The notes: generated from the sequence alone by a model not told the origin. A stretch of 64,000 nt of DNA from JBKCUK01 sp046318415 (GCA_046318415.1 JBKCUK010000005.1:62001-126000), one strand, 5' to 3'. Positions 25,391 through 34,691 are shown, counted from the stretch's first letter. Numbers and translations are program-made.

Positions 25391-26788
25391 ATGCTAAGTA
25401 AAATCGAAGAGTTAAAGCATTATGCAGTGCGTCACCCGCTGATGGCAGGATTGGGTGGTGTTGTCGTTATTCTCGTGCTTTGGTATGCCATCGCGCAGTT
25501 GACAGGCCCCGGCAAAAACAAACGCGCACCGCGCGGCGTTCCCGTAGAGGTCGAAGAGGTACGCACTGGTTCACTGACTCGGCGCATTAATGCTGTCGGT
25601 ACCCTTGTGGCCAACCAAACCGTCGATATTCGCGCCGAAGTATCCGGCCTCGTTCGAGAGATCAACGTCAAGGGCGGAACCGAAATTCAGGCTGGGGATG
25701 TCATTATTACCCTGGATGATCGCACCTATCAGGCTGAACTTAGGGAATTGCAGGCACGTTACGCCTTCCTAAAGGCTGACTTTGACCGGGCAGAAGCTTT
25801 GAATGCGCGGAATTTTGGCTCGACAAAAAACAAACAGAAAGCCATGGCGGAGCTGCAATCCGTCGAGGCGAATATTGAAGCCACCCGCATCAAGATTGAA
25901 AATACCCAAATTAAAGCACCTTTCGAGGGTGTGGTGAGTATTAACAACATAAGTATTGGTACGGCCGTCAGCCCCAATGCGGAACTTTTCACCATTGTGG
26001 ACATGGATCCCATTTTGTTGGATTTCCGCATCCCTTCCCAATACCTCCACTCGGTCAGCGTGGGCCAGACCATTGACGTGCAAGTGGATGGCTTTGGCGA
26101 AGAAGCCTTTGAGGCAACCGTCCAAGCCATTGACGCCAAAGTGGACCCCACAGCCCACAGCATTACCATCCGCGCCAGCATTAACAACGAGAATCGCATC
26201 CTGAAACCAGGATTGTTCGCCCGCGTGAATCTGGTGGTCGGCTCAAAAGACAATGCCGTCATGGTGCCAACATCGGCCATTGAAAGCACCTCCGAAGAGG
26301 AATTCGTCTACCGCGTGATTGACGGTGTGGCTTTCAAGGTGCCGGTCAGTACTGGCCTTGCAGAGGGAGACAATACTGAAATCACCCGGGGTCTTAATGC
26401 TGGTGATATTGTTGTGACCGTTGGCCAGCAAAAGATTCGTGATGGTGTTCCTGTGACCTATACCCTCGATGGCGTCAAGGGTGGCTATGGCATTACGCCC
26501 CCTCAAGAAGCGAAGGACGCGCCCCAAGAATCCGTGCTGCGGGTGAAGAAAAAGGCACAAGATAACGAACCTGCGCAAGGTGATGAGAAAAAATCAGCCG
26601 AGGAACCTGCAGCTGAGGCACAGCCCGGTGCAGCGTCTGACGAGAAATCCTCATCTTCAGAAAAGGATGCAAAGGATTCAAAAGCTGTTGCGCCCAGTGC
26701 TGAGAGCAAGTCTTCCGCCGCAGAGGAGTCCAAGCCACAAGCGGTCAAAACAACCGCTGCCTCTCACGCAGATGCCAAGAAGAAGTAG
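25391..26788 (+). CDS. RND efflux membrane fusion protein
   Basis: The 465-residue periplasmic adaptor has an N-terminal membrane anchor (GLGGVVVILVLWYAIAQL), then barrel-sandwich (lipoyl) halves around VDIRAEVSGLVREINVKGG and IKAPFEGVVSINNISIG. Beta-barrel and membrane-proximal domains follow. After about residue 380 comes a Lys/Glu/Ser/Ala-rich low-complexity tail of about 85 residues, unusual for the family. It is 13 bases ahead of the pump gene and forms one operon with it. Confidence 0.94.
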   Translation: MLSKIEELKHYAVRHPLMAGLGGVVVILVLWYAIAQLTGPGKNKRAPRGVPVEVEEVRTGSLTRRINAVGTLVANQTVDIRAEVSGLVREINVKGGTEIQAGDVIITLDDRTYQAELRELQARYAFLKADFDRAEALNARNFGSTKNKQKAMAELQSVEANIEATRIKIENTQIKAPFEGVVSINNISIGTAVSPNAELFTIVDMDPILLDFRIPSQYLHSVSVGQTIDVQVDGFGEEAFEATVQAIDAKVDPTAHSITIRASINNENRILKPGLFARVNLVVGSKDNAVMVPTSAIESTSEEEFVYRVIDGVAFKVPVSTGLAEGDNTEITRGLNAGDIVVTVGQQKIRDGVPVTYTLDGVKGGYGITPPQEAKDAPQESVLRVKKKAQDNEPAQGDEKKSAEEPAAEAQPGAASDEKSSSSEKDAKDSKAVAPSAESKSSAAEESKPQAVKTTAASHADAKKK

Positions 26789-26801
26789 ATAGGACGCGAC
26801 C

Positions 26802-29800
26802 ATGAAACTCACTGAACTGTGCATCAAACGCCCCGTCCTATCCATTGTGATGTCCCTTGTCATCGTGATGTTGGGTGTGGTGGCTTTTACCCGCCTTCAG
26901 GTGCGCCAATACCCCAATGTTGATGAGCCAAAAATCTCGGTTATGACCCAATTTGAGGGCGCCAGCCCCGAGATTATTGAAGCGCAGGTGACAAAGATCC
27001 TGGAAGATGCCTTGGGCGGCATTGAAGGGCTCTATCTGATGACCTCCCGCAGCGATGTGGGCGAAAGTCGCATTACCCTGACCTTCAAACTCAACCGTAA
27101 CATCGAAGATGCGGCGAACGATGTGCGTGATCGCATTGGTCGCGTGCGCAACAAACTGCCCAACGATGTGACGGACCCCCGCATTCGCAAGGCGGACGCC
27201 GATGCATTGCCCTTTATGTACTTGGCCCTTTACAGCGATAAGCACTCCACCGAAGAGCTTGCTGACTATGCGTTTCGCAGCCTTGAAAGCCAGCTGGAGA
27301 TTATTAACGGCGTATCGTCTGTCGATATTTATGGCGGGGGCGAGTACGAGATGCACTTGGTCTTAGACCCGGTCAAGATGGCGGGCTATGCCATTACGGC
27401 CGAGGACGTGGCCAGCGCTGTCAAGCGGGCAAACGTTGAAAAACCTGCCGGTAACATTATTACCACCGATCGCGAGATTGTGGTGACGACTCGGGCTCCG
27501 CTCATCAGCGAAAAAGACTTCAACAACATGATCATTGCCTACCGCAAGGATACCATTTTACGCCTATCCGATGTGGGCAAGGCCGAGTTAAAGGCGGTCG
27601 ACAACCGCAATCGGGTACGCTTTAACGACCAAAACGCCATCGCCATCGGTCTGGTCAAGCAGTCGATTGCCAATCCCCTTGAAATCGGCAACGAGTTGAA
27701 GCGCGCTCTGCCGCGGCTAAACGCAAGCCTGCAAAAGGGCATGAAGCTTGAGGTGGCTAACGATAAGACCATCTTTATCGAGCGGTCCATTAACAAAGTG
27801 TACAGCACCCTTCTTGAGGCAACCCTCCTGGTTGTGTTGGTTATCCTTGCGTTTTTGCGCTCGGGCCGAGCCATTTTGATTCCCATTGTGACCATCCCTG
27901 TATCATTGATTGGGGCCATTGGCATCATGTATGCCTTGGACTTTAGCGTGAACACCCTCACCCTTCTGGCCCTCGTGCTGGCCATTGGACTTGTGGTGGA
28001 CGACGCCATCGTGATGCTTGAGAACATTTATCGCTACATCGAAGAAGGCATGCACCCCATGGTGGCCACGTTCAAGGGCGCGAGGGAAATCAGTTTTGCG
28101 GTCATTGCCATGACCATCACGCTGGCGGCTGTGTATACGCCCATTGCCCTCTCAACGGGCATGACGGGACGGCTGTTTACCGAGTTCTCCCTCACCCTGG
28201 CGGGAGCAGTGCTGATTTCGGGATTTGTGGCACTTACCTTGTCGCCCATGATGTGCGGACGCCTACTTCGCGCCCATGGCAAGCACCAAAAATTGCCGAA
28301 AAATCTCCCCCTATGGCGGCATGTTCTCCATGCGGTTTCGGTGAAATTGGATCGCTACCAAGATGATTTGGACATGCGCTACGCCCATTCTTTGCGTTTT
28401 GCCCTGAACCATCGCACCCTATTGCTGATGGGGGCATTGGGCATTTCAGCAGTGGGCGCCTTTGTGTTCTATAAACTGCCCAGCGAGTTGCTGCCGCGGG
28501 AAGATCAGGGTGTGGTTAACATCCGGGCCAATCCCCCCTATGGCGCAAACCTTGAGTTCGTCGATAAATACATGCGCCAGGTGGATGACCTGATGCGCAC
28601 AGTTCCTGAAGTGGAAAAGCGGCTGACCCTGGTGAATGTCCCTGGTGAATCCACCACGCTCAATCTCCTGAAACCCTGGGAAGAGCGCAAACGCACCTCG
28701 CAACAAATCGTTGAATCCTTGCGGGACCCCTTGGATGAGATTACCGGTGTCAGTGCCACCCCCAGCATCGGCGGTAAAGCCTTGGTGTCCAGCCTTTCAG
28801 AGGCGCCTGTTGAAGTGGTCATTAAATCAACAAAGCCCTTCAATGAACTGGTTGAAGTCGCTGACCAAGTGATGCGTGCCTTTGCCGCCAACAAGGACTT
28901 GACCTATATCCAGGCGGACTATAACCAGGAAGGCCAAGAATTCCAGGTCACCATTAACCGCGAAAAAGCAGCTTCATTGGGTGTGGACGTGCGCGCCATT
29001 GCCGAGACGTTGGATACCCTCATTTCAGGCCGTGCAGTGGATAAGTTTAAGCGTGAGAATAAGCTTTACAACGTGAAGGTCGAGGTGGAGGAGAAGTTCC
29101 GTAAGAGCCCCGATGACGTGAGTGGTTTATTTATTCGCGGATCGCGCGATAACAAAGAGACCATGGTCCCATTGGCTGAGCTGATCACCATCACCAAGCG
29201 CATGGCGCCCACCGAGATCAACCACTTTGAGGGCCTGCGTTCGGTCACCATCAGCGCCAAACTCAAGCCAGGCGCCAACTTGGGTGAGACCCTCACCACC
29301 TTGAAAGAAAAAGCCCAAAACATCGTTCCCGAAGGAACCTTGGTGGACTTTGCTGGTGAAAGCCGCCGCTACATGGAAGAAAGCTCAAACATCGCCCTTA
29401 TCTTTGGTTTGGCTTTGATTTTCATCTTCTTGGTTTTGGCAGCCCAATACGAGAGTTTTGTGGACCCCATTATCATCATGCTGTCCGTGCCCTTGTCTCT
29501 GGTCAGTGCAGTGTTGGTCCTCATGCTGACGGGTCAATCCCTCAACATTTACTCGCAAATTGGTCTGGTAACCTTGATCGGTTTGATCACCAAGCACGGT
29601 ATCTTAATTGTCGACTTTGCCAATGCACTGAAGGAAAAAGGCATGTCCCGTGAGGAAGCAGTGATCGAAGCGTGCCGCTTACGGTTGCGCCCGATCCTCA
29701 TGACCACCTTTGCCATGGTGCTGGGTGCCATTCCCCTCGCCCTTTCCTCAGGCGCTGGTGCCGAAAGCCGTGCGCCCATCGGCTGGACTGTCGTTGGTGG

Positions 29801-29918
29801 CATGAGCCTTGGAACACTGTTCACGCTGTTCATCGTCCCGGCGTTTTATGTGCTGCTCAGCAGTCGCAAGCCGAAGGGCGACCTCAGCATTTACGAGGCA
29901 GAAGCCAACAAACTCTAG
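26802..29918 (+). CDS. RND (HAE1) efflux pump permease
   Basis: This 1038-residue inner-membrane pump has the AcrB/MexB arrangement of 12 transmembrane helices and two large periplasmic loops. TM4 carries the proton-relay Asp pair in GLVVDDAIVMLENIYR. The N-terminus (IKRPVLSIVMSL, then RQYPNVDEP) is typical of HAE1 pumps exporting drugs, detergents or bile-like compounds. The partner adaptor is directly upstream; no outer-membrane channel gene is in the window, so a TolC elsewhere is assumed. A strong terminator follows. Confidence 0.96.
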   Translation: MKLTELCIKRPVLSIVMSLVIVMLGVVAFTRLQVRQYPNVDEPKISVMTQFEGASPEIIEAQVTKILEDALGGIEGLYLMTSRSDVGESRITLTFKLNRNIEDAANDVRDRIGRVRNKLPNDVTDPRIRKADADALPFMYLALYSDKHSTEELADYAFRSLESQLEIINGVSSVDIYGGGEYEMHLVLDPVKMAGYAITAEDVASAVKRANVEKPAGNIITTDREIVVTTRAPLISEKDFNNMIIAYRKDTILRLSDVGKAELKAVDNRNRVRFNDQNAIAIGLVKQSIANPLEIGNELKRALPRLNASLQKGMKLEVANDKTIFIERSINKVYSTLLEATLLVVLVILAFLRSGRAILIPIVTIPVSLIGAIGIMYALDFSVNTLTLLALVLAIGLVVDDAIVMLENIYRYIEEGMHPMVATFKGAREISFAVIAMTITLAAVYTPIALSTGMTGRLFTEFSLTLAGAVLISGFVALTLSPMMCGRLLRAHGKHQKLPKNLPLWRHVLHAVSVKLDRYQDDLDMRYAHSLRFALNHRTLLLMGALGISAVGAFVFYKLPSELLPREDQGVVNIRANPPYGANLEFVDKYMRQVDDLMRTVPEVEKRLTLVNVPGESTTLNLLKPWEERKRTSQQIVESLRDPLDEITGVSATPSIGGKALVSSLSEAPVEVVIKSTKPFNELVEVADQVMRAFAANKDLTYIQADYNQEGQEFQVTINREKAASLGVDVRAIAETLDTLISGRAVDKFKRENKLYNVKVEVEEKFRKSPDDVSGLFIRGSRDNKETMVPLAELITITKRMAPTEINHFEGLRSVTISAKLKPGANLGETLTTLKEKAQNIVPEGTLVDFAGESRRYMEESSNIALIFGLALIFIFLVLAAQYESFVDPIIIMLSVPLSLVSAVLVLMLTGQSLNIYSQIGLVTLIGLITKHGILIVDFANALKEKGMSREEAVIEACRLRLRPILMTTFAMVLGAIPLALSSGAGAESRAPIGWTVVGGMSLGTLFTLFIVPAFYVLLSSRKPKGDLSIYEAEANKL

Positions 29919-29960
29919 AAACTTGGCTTGGGTGCACATGATGCCCCCAACGCTTTAAAG

Positions 29961-29988
29961 AAGCCCCCTTTTTGGGGGCTTTTTTTTC
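29961..29988 (+). terminator. Rho-independent terminator of the RND operon
   Basis: AAGCCCCC and GGGGGCTT form an 8-bp stem (29961-29968 with 29974-29981) with a T5 loop. A run of T follows to 29987. It lies 43 bases after the pump stop codon. Confidence 0.92.
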
Positions 29989-30365
29989 CTCTGGCGTGCC
30001 CATGAGCAGGTGTCATAACCTTCGCCGTCACCCACAAACCACTTCAGCACCATGATGGTGAGACTGGCACGCATGATAAGGGTGATGTATGCCGATGTTG
30101 GGGATGTCCACGACGAGGACTATAATCAAGGTGAGTGTTACGGCCACGGCTATGCCCTATAGCTAGTTTAGGGCTGTGTCTTCTAGCTAGGCTATGGCTA
30201 TGGCGACGCGACATCTTTTTCACCAATATCATGGTGAACATTAACCCCTAATGAACGGTTAACGAGGTATGGCAGGAGAGATTCTTTAACTCCACAGGTG
30301 ACACCGAAATAACAAAGTCCCACATCCTGCAAAAAAACGAGACTTATTAACAATCTCCCCTGAAG

Positions 30366-30408
30366 AACAGCCTGGATCGCCACGCTCGATCCCCTCGCTC
30401 GCGATGAC
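30366..30408 (+). repeat. Interspersed hairpin repeat, copy 1
   Basis: The unit starts AACAGCCTGGATC and ends GCGATGAC. ATCGC near the start pairs with GCGAT near the end, so it can fold as an imperfect hairpin. Two related copies lie at 30558 and 30664 in the same orientation. The whole 29989-30811 gap otherwise holds no convincing gene. Confidence 0.75.
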
Positions 30409-30557
30409 GGAAAAGGTGGAAGATGCGCTTGATGACGCAGAAGGTGTAGATGCTCGCGATGGGCCTGGTAGGATTGAACCGTGATTACGAGGGGGACTGA
30501 GTCCGACGCGGCAATCCATATCCTTTGACTAACCGCACTGCTGCATTCAGAAGATGA

Positions 30558-30590
30558 AACAGCCTGGATCCCCGCCTTTGCGGGGATGAC
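30558..30590 (+). repeat. Interspersed hairpin repeat, copy 2
   Basis: The same flanks (AACAGCCTGGATC and GGGATGAC) enclose a perfect 8-bp stem, ATCCCCGC with GCGGGGAT, and a CTTT loop. Read on the minus strand it translates as VIPAKAGIQ, a familiar signature of translated intergenic repeats, not a protein. Confidence 0.8.
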
Positions 30591-30663
30591 AGGGGCTGCG
30601 GGGAGTACAGGGGCATGGGCGGATAACCACAGGGATTCTGGTTTACTCAGGTGCGGCAGAAAA

Positions 30664-30705
30664 AACAGCCTGGATCGCCGCGCTCGATTCTCTCGCTCGC
30701 GATGA
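30664..30705 (+). repeat. Interspersed hairpin repeat, copy 3
   Basis: It matches copy 1 closely: AACAGCCTGGATCGCC at the start and CGCGATGA at the end, with a few changes between. It lies about 100 bases before the next gene. Confidence 0.75.
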
Positions 30706-30811
30706 TGTGGAAGAGGGGTTACCCTCGCCATCTCCACAAGGGCACTGGTCAAATGCCTCTAGTTTGAGCAAGATAGGTGCCAACTCATGAAAATAGAAAC
30801 GACTGTTACTG

Positions 30812-31537
30812 GTGTCACAGCTTTTTGATCATCGCGCCCAAGAAAATGCACTCAGCCGGGCACTCCAACGCCCTGTCGAGCGCTTCCTTCACCAGGAAGC
30901 CGCCACACTCCTGACGGAACGCCTCAAGGTTGTACGCCATCCACCGCAAAAGATCGTCGTTTTAGGGGATCCCTTTGAATGCATGACGCCCCTGATCCAT
31001 GAGGTTTTTCCCCACGCACCTATCGCGCGTGAGCTCACCCATGGCTCGGAGCTGATTGTCGATTTTATGGCCCTTCACACCATAGAAGCCGTACCAGAAA
31101 GAATGCGTGCCGCTCACCATCATCTGGCACCACGCGGGCTTTATTTAAGCGTCTTCTTGGGCGGCGATACGCTTGCCGAGCTACGCCACGCGTTACTTGA
31201 AGCCGAACTTGGAATCACAGGAGGGGCGCAGGCGCGCATTCATCCGATGATCCCCTTGGCCACCGCCATGGATCTGCTGCGCGCGGCAGGATTGGAGCTT
31301 CCCGTTGCGGACCATCACACTCTGCACGCCCGCTACACACGTCTCAGAAACCTTGCGCGTGACCTGAGGGACCATGCTGAAACTTGCACCCTTTCCAGCC
31401 GTTCCCGAACCTTTAGCAAACGCGACATCTTTCATCTGGCCGAAGCCATGCTTAAAAAACAAAACACGGACCAAACCTTTGAGATTACATTTGATTTTAT
31501 TTTCCTAAGCGGATGGCGCGCGACGCACGGCATTTAA
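30812..31537 (+). CDS. NDUFAF5-like methyltransferase-fold protein
   Basis: The 241-residue protein resembles bacterial relatives of NDUFAF5, the mitochondrial complex I assembly hydroxylase. Landmarks are the FLGGDTLAELRHALLEAE segment, an IHPMIPLATAMDLLRAAGLE stretch, and a C-terminal LARDLRDHAE. The SAM-binding motif I is degenerate: IVVLGDPFECMT stands where a glycine-rich loop is expected. Cofactor binding is therefore uncertain. The start is GTG 30812; an ATG at 30787 is out of frame. It is 62 bases upstream of an NDUFA9-like gene. Confidence 0.8.
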   Translation: MSQLFDHRAQENALSRALQRPVERFLHQEAATLLTERLKVVRHPPQKIVVLGDPFECMTPLIHEVFPHAPIARELTHGSELIVDFMALHTIEAVPERMRAAHHHLAPRGLYLSVFLGGDTLAELRHALLEAELGITGGAQARIHPMIPLATAMDLLRAAGLELPVADHHTLHARYTRLRNLARDLRDHAETCTLSSRSRTFSKRDIFHLAEAMLKKQNTDQTFEITFDFIFLSGWRATHGI

Positions 31538-31599
31538 TGTGGACGGACCATGTGCTATGCTACGTGGCAGATAACGGCTAATCATAAGAGATCAAATCC

Positions 31600-32526
31600 A
31601 TGCAGGGTCATACAATCGGCATTTTTGGAGGTTCGGGTTTTCTGGGTCGCAGCATCGTTCAGCAGCTTGCGAAAACAGGCGCCACTTTGCGCGTCTTTGT
31701 GCGCCACCCGGAGCATGCACTTCACCTAAAAACCGCCGGGGAAGTCGGCCAAATCATTCTCGAGCGGGTTAATATTCTAAATGATCATAGCCTTGAGGGA
31801 GCCCTTGAGGGATGCGAGGCGGTGGTGAACCTGGTAGGCATCCTCGCCGAATCAAAACCCTGGACATTTACAGCCGTTCATCAAGATTTTCCAGCGCGTT
31901 TAGCCAAGGCCTGTCGTGCAAAGGGAATCACCAAGCTGGTTCATGTCTCCGCCCTGGGGGTGGGTGAAGACTCGCCCTCGGCCTATGCCCGCAGCAAAGC
32001 GGCCGGCGAAAAAGCCATCCTTGCGACTTTCCCATCTGCGACTATTCTGCGCCCCAGCGTGATATTTGGTCCAGATGATAGCTTTTTTAACCGTTTTGCA
32101 GAGATGGCTTTGGTCAGTGCCGCCCTCCCCCTGATTGGCGGCGGCATCACAAAGCTGCAGCCCGTCTATGTGGGCGATGTGGCCTTTGCTGTGGTGAAGG
32201 TTCTGACAGACCCACACTGCGCGGGCAAAGTCTACGAACTTACCGGTCCCGATGTCCTGTCCCTCCGCGCGATTTTACAATTTATTTTGGATACCATTCA
32301 GCGCAAGCGCATCCTGCTGAATCTTCCCTTTGGCGTTGCTAAGGTGATGGGCAGCATCCTTGAGTGGGTTCCTGGCAAACCTCTGACGAAAGATCAGGTC
32401 ATTTTGCTCGAACACGATAACGTTGCCACCGCCGGCGCCCTTGGCTTTGCAGATTTAGGCATGACGCCTCAGCGGATTGCGACCATTGTGCCACGCTATC
32501 TTGCCCGTTTTCGTGCGACCTTTTAA
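31600..32526 (+). CDS. NDUFA9-like NAD(P)-binding oxidoreductase (complex I type)
   Basis: This 308-residue Rossmann-fold protein has the dinucleotide loop GIFGGSGFLGRSIV at the N-terminus and the extended-SDR Tyr-Lys region replaced by SAYARSKAAGEKA. It corresponds to the bacterial group related to mitochondrial NDUFA9, an accessory subunit of complex I. The role in bacteria is unproven. It is convergent with uppP, a neighbour often seen in alphaproteobacteria, with the Cys-rich gene between. Confidence 0.9.
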   Translation: MQGHTIGIFGGSGFLGRSIVQQLAKTGATLRVFVRHPEHALHLKTAGEVGQIILERVNILNDHSLEGALEGCEAVVNLVGILAESKPWTFTAVHQDFPARLAKACRAKGITKLVHVSALGVGEDSPSAYARSKAAGEKAILATFPSATILRPSVIFGPDDSFFNRFAEMALVSAALPLIGGGITKLQPVYVGDVAFAVVKVLTDPHCAGKVYELTGPDVLSLRAILQFILDTIQRKRILLNLPFGVAKVMGSILEWVPGKPLTKDQVILLEHDNVATAGALGFADLGMTPQRIATIVPRYLARFRATF

Positions 32527-32531
32527 ATGGT

Positions 32532-32547
32532 TTAACAAATGGTTAAC
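32532..32547 (+). promoter_or_regulatory. Candidate CtrA-binding site
   Basis: TTAA (32532-32535), seven bases, then TTAAC (32543-32547) matches the CtrA consensus TTAA-N7-TTAAC. A -10-like TATACT follows at 32555-32560, and the next gene starts at 32594. CtrA is the alphaproteobacterial cell-cycle and motility regulator. A chance match is expected about once per 65 kb of random sequence. Confidence 0.5.
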
Positions 32548-32593
32548 GCTCTTCTATACTGAAACTGGGAGATTCAAAAAGAGGAGTATAAAA

Positions 32594-32944
32594 ATGAATC
32601 GTTATACAATTCCCGCACTGATGATGGGCTTGGTTTTGGGTGCAACCACGGTTATGGCCAAGACGGACTACGCGTGCGGTAAGGATACAGGCTTTGCCGA
32701 TCAAACCGCTTGCGAAAAGGCTGCGGAAGAGAGTTTTGTCAAGTGCATGGGGACCGTCGATGGCGGAGATACTGTTGATCCAGCACCTGCCGAAGATACC
32801 AGCGCCGGTGACGAGCTCACCAAGAATGGCCTACCCACCGAGTATCGCTGTGAGAAAAAGCGTGATGAGCACATGGCCGCTTGCAAAGCCAACTGTGGCA
32901 AGGCTCACGCCCCTCAGCACACCACCAAAAAAGCGCAGAATTAG
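32594..32944 (+). CDS. Small exported Cys-rich protein
   Basis: A signal peptide (MNRYTIPALMMGLVLGATTVMA) is followed by about 94 residues with six Cys, in the contexts YACGKD, TACEKA, VKCMGT, YRCEKK, AACKAN and NCGKA. Three disulfides are possible. The middle is acidic and Pro-rich; the end is Lys/His-rich. GAGGAG lies 7 bases before the ATG, and a CtrA-like site lies upstream. I recognise no family. Confidence 0.8.
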   Translation: MNRYTIPALMMGLVLGATTVMAKTDYACGKDTGFADQTACEKAAEESFVKCMGTVDGGDTVDPAPAEDTSAGDELTKNGLPTEYRCEKKRDEHMAACKANCGKAHAPQHTTKKAQN

Positions 32945-32946
32945 TC

Positions 32947-33792
32947 TTACCTGAAAGACGCAAGAATCTGCGCAATCCATTGCATACTGCTGGGCCCCTT
33001 GTGGGCCCAGAATAGTAAAAAGCCTCCCAGAACAACTCGATAAATCATAAAGGGCTTGAAATCCGAGGTCCTCAGCCACGTCATCATGAAGCGTATGGCC
33101 GCAAGACCTGAGAGAAAAGCAAACCCCATCCCCCACAGTAGCGGTTTCGAGAGAAGAGGTGTGCCTGCCTTGACAGCCTTGAAACCTGTTAAGGTGGCAG
33201 CGGCGATGATGGAGGGGATGGACATGAGGAATGCATAGCGGGCAGCTTCGGTGCGGGTCAGTCCCAGCATGCGCCCAAAGGTCATACAAGCACCCGAGCG
33301 ACTGGTGCCAGGAATGAGAGCAAGGGCTTGGCCAAAGCCGATAAAAAGCGCTTTCAGACCGTTTAAATCCTTGATGGTTGCGGCTTGCGGGAAAAGCTTA
33401 TCAACCGCATAAAGCAGCAATCCATAGCCAATGCTGGTCCAGGCAATCAGGGTCATGGATCGCAACTCTCCCAGATGGGATTGGGACAGCCAATATCCAA
33501 AGGCCACCGCCGGCAACGTGCTGACAATTAACAACAAAGCCATCTTTCCACCCGCGGTCAATTTGCCACCGCAAAGCTGGACAAAGCCACGAATCATGGA
33601 CCACACATCCCGGTAGAAATACACAAGAACAGCACCCAGTGTGCCCACGTGGACGGCCACATCCATCAACAGGCCTTGATCGGGCCAACCCAGCAACAGG
33701 GGAACTAAAATCAAGTGGCCTGAGGAACTAATGGGAAGAAACTCTGTCAGGCCCTGGATAACGGCTAAAACAAAAACTTGAAACAAAGACAC
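32947..33792 (-). CDS. uppP: Undecaprenyl-diphosphatase (UppP/BacA)
   Basis: This integral membrane enzyme dephosphorylates undecaprenyl pyrophosphate to recycle the lipid carrier for peptidoglycan. The motifs are LTEFLPISSSGHL near the N-terminus and PGTSRSGACMTFGR in the middle. The length is 281 residues with about eight hydrophobic helices. Its stop is 2 bases from that of the convergent Cys-rich gene. It also confers bacitracin tolerance when abundant. Confidence 0.95.
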   Translation of the reverse strand: MSLFQVFVLAVIQGLTEFLPISSSGHLILVPLLLGWPDQGLLMDVAVHVGTLGAVLVYFYRDVWSMIRGFVQLCGGKLTAGGKMALLLIVSTLPAVAFGYWLSQSHLGELRSMTLIAWTSIGYGLLLYAVDKLFPQAATIKDLNGLKALFIGFGQALALIPGTSRSGACMTFGRMLGLTRTEAARYAFLMSIPSIIAAATLTGFKAVKAGTPLLSKPLLWGMGFAFLSGLAAIRFMMTWLRTSDFKPFMIYRVVLGGFLLFWAHKGPSSMQWIAQILASFR

Positions 33793-33866
33793 AACGCCCG
33801 CCTTATGCTAGGATGTGAACATTCATTAATGTATGGGTAGCAAAAGGTAGCCTCGTCGTAAACAGC

Positions 33867-34535
33867 ATGCGTACACTCTATCATATTCCTTTATGTCCAT
33901 TCTCGCGCAAGGTGCGCCTGAGCCTGGCTGAAAAACGTCTTGACCATGCGTTGGTGGTAGAGCCCACCTGGCGCCGCCGAGAGGAATTTCTTGAAATGAA
34001 TCACGCAGGTCAAGTGCCCGTCCTCATTGACCTTAATAATCAACGTCTTTGCAGCAGTCAGGCCATTGTCGAGTATTTAGATGAAGCCTACCCTACCCCT
34101 CCGCTCATTGGTCAGGATGTGTTTCAGCGGGCAGAGGTGCGACGGCTGGTTGATTGGTTCGACGATAAATTTAACATCGAAGTCACGCGTAAGATTGTGT
34201 ACGAAAAAGCGCTTCGTCGCCATTTCGAAGGGGGCGGACCCGATTCGCAACGCATTCGCCAAGGCGCTAGCGCCATCCATGATCACCTGGATTATATCTG
34301 CTGGCTGGCGGATCGCCGCCACTGGTTGGCTGGCAATGACTATTCCCTTGCGGACATAGCTGCGGCCGCCCACCTTAGTTGTGTGGATTTTACCGGTCAC
34401 GTGCCGTGGGAGAAATATCCCGAGGCCAAAGAGTGGTATGCCCGCATTAAATCTCGCCCAACCTTTAGGGCCATTTTGAATGATCAAATGCCCGGCATTG
34501 CCCGGGCACCCCACTACGCTGACCTGGATTTTTAG
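33867..34535 (+). CDS. Glutathione S-transferase family protein
   Basis: The 222-residue protein begins with a thioredoxin-like domain (YHIPLCPFSRKVRLSLAEK) containing a Cys-Pro-Phe-Ser motif, typical of thiol transferase-like (omega or beta) GSTs. NHAGQVPVLID is the cis-proline region and CSSQAIVEYL follows. A helical C-terminal domain with YSLADIAAAAHLS completes the fold. The substrate is unknown. It is divergent from uppP. Confidence 0.88.
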   Translation: MRTLYHIPLCPFSRKVRLSLAEKRLDHALVVEPTWRRREEFLEMNHAGQVPVLIDLNNQRLCSSQAIVEYLDEAYPTPPLIGQDVFQRAEVRRLVDWFDDKFNIEVTRKIVYEKALRRHFEGGGPDSQRIRQGASAIHDHLDYICWLADRRHWLAGNDYSLADIAAAAHLSCVDFTGHVPWEKYPEAKEWYARIKSRPTFRAILNDQMPGIARAPHYADLDF

Positions 34536-34691
34536 TCCATCCCACGGAGGCTAAGTTAAGAATTCCTCTGGTAGTTCAGCCCATAAGCAATAACCTTTTT
34601 GTCAATTTTTCTCGATTAATGACCCATCGACCTTTATGGTTCCGATTCGATGATTTTTGCGGGATATTTTTATTCCACCCACCCCGAAACA

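Noticed and set aside
29989..30365. Possible additional gene or tRNA between the RND terminator and the repeats
   Set aside because: Small palindromes (TAGCTA, ACCATGATGGT) occur, but there is no cloverleaf fold and no coding signal.
30198..30752. 184-residue open frame on the minus strand
   Set aside because: It runs through the three hairpin repeats and contains the repeat-derived VIPAKAGIQ string; there is no ribosome site or known domain.
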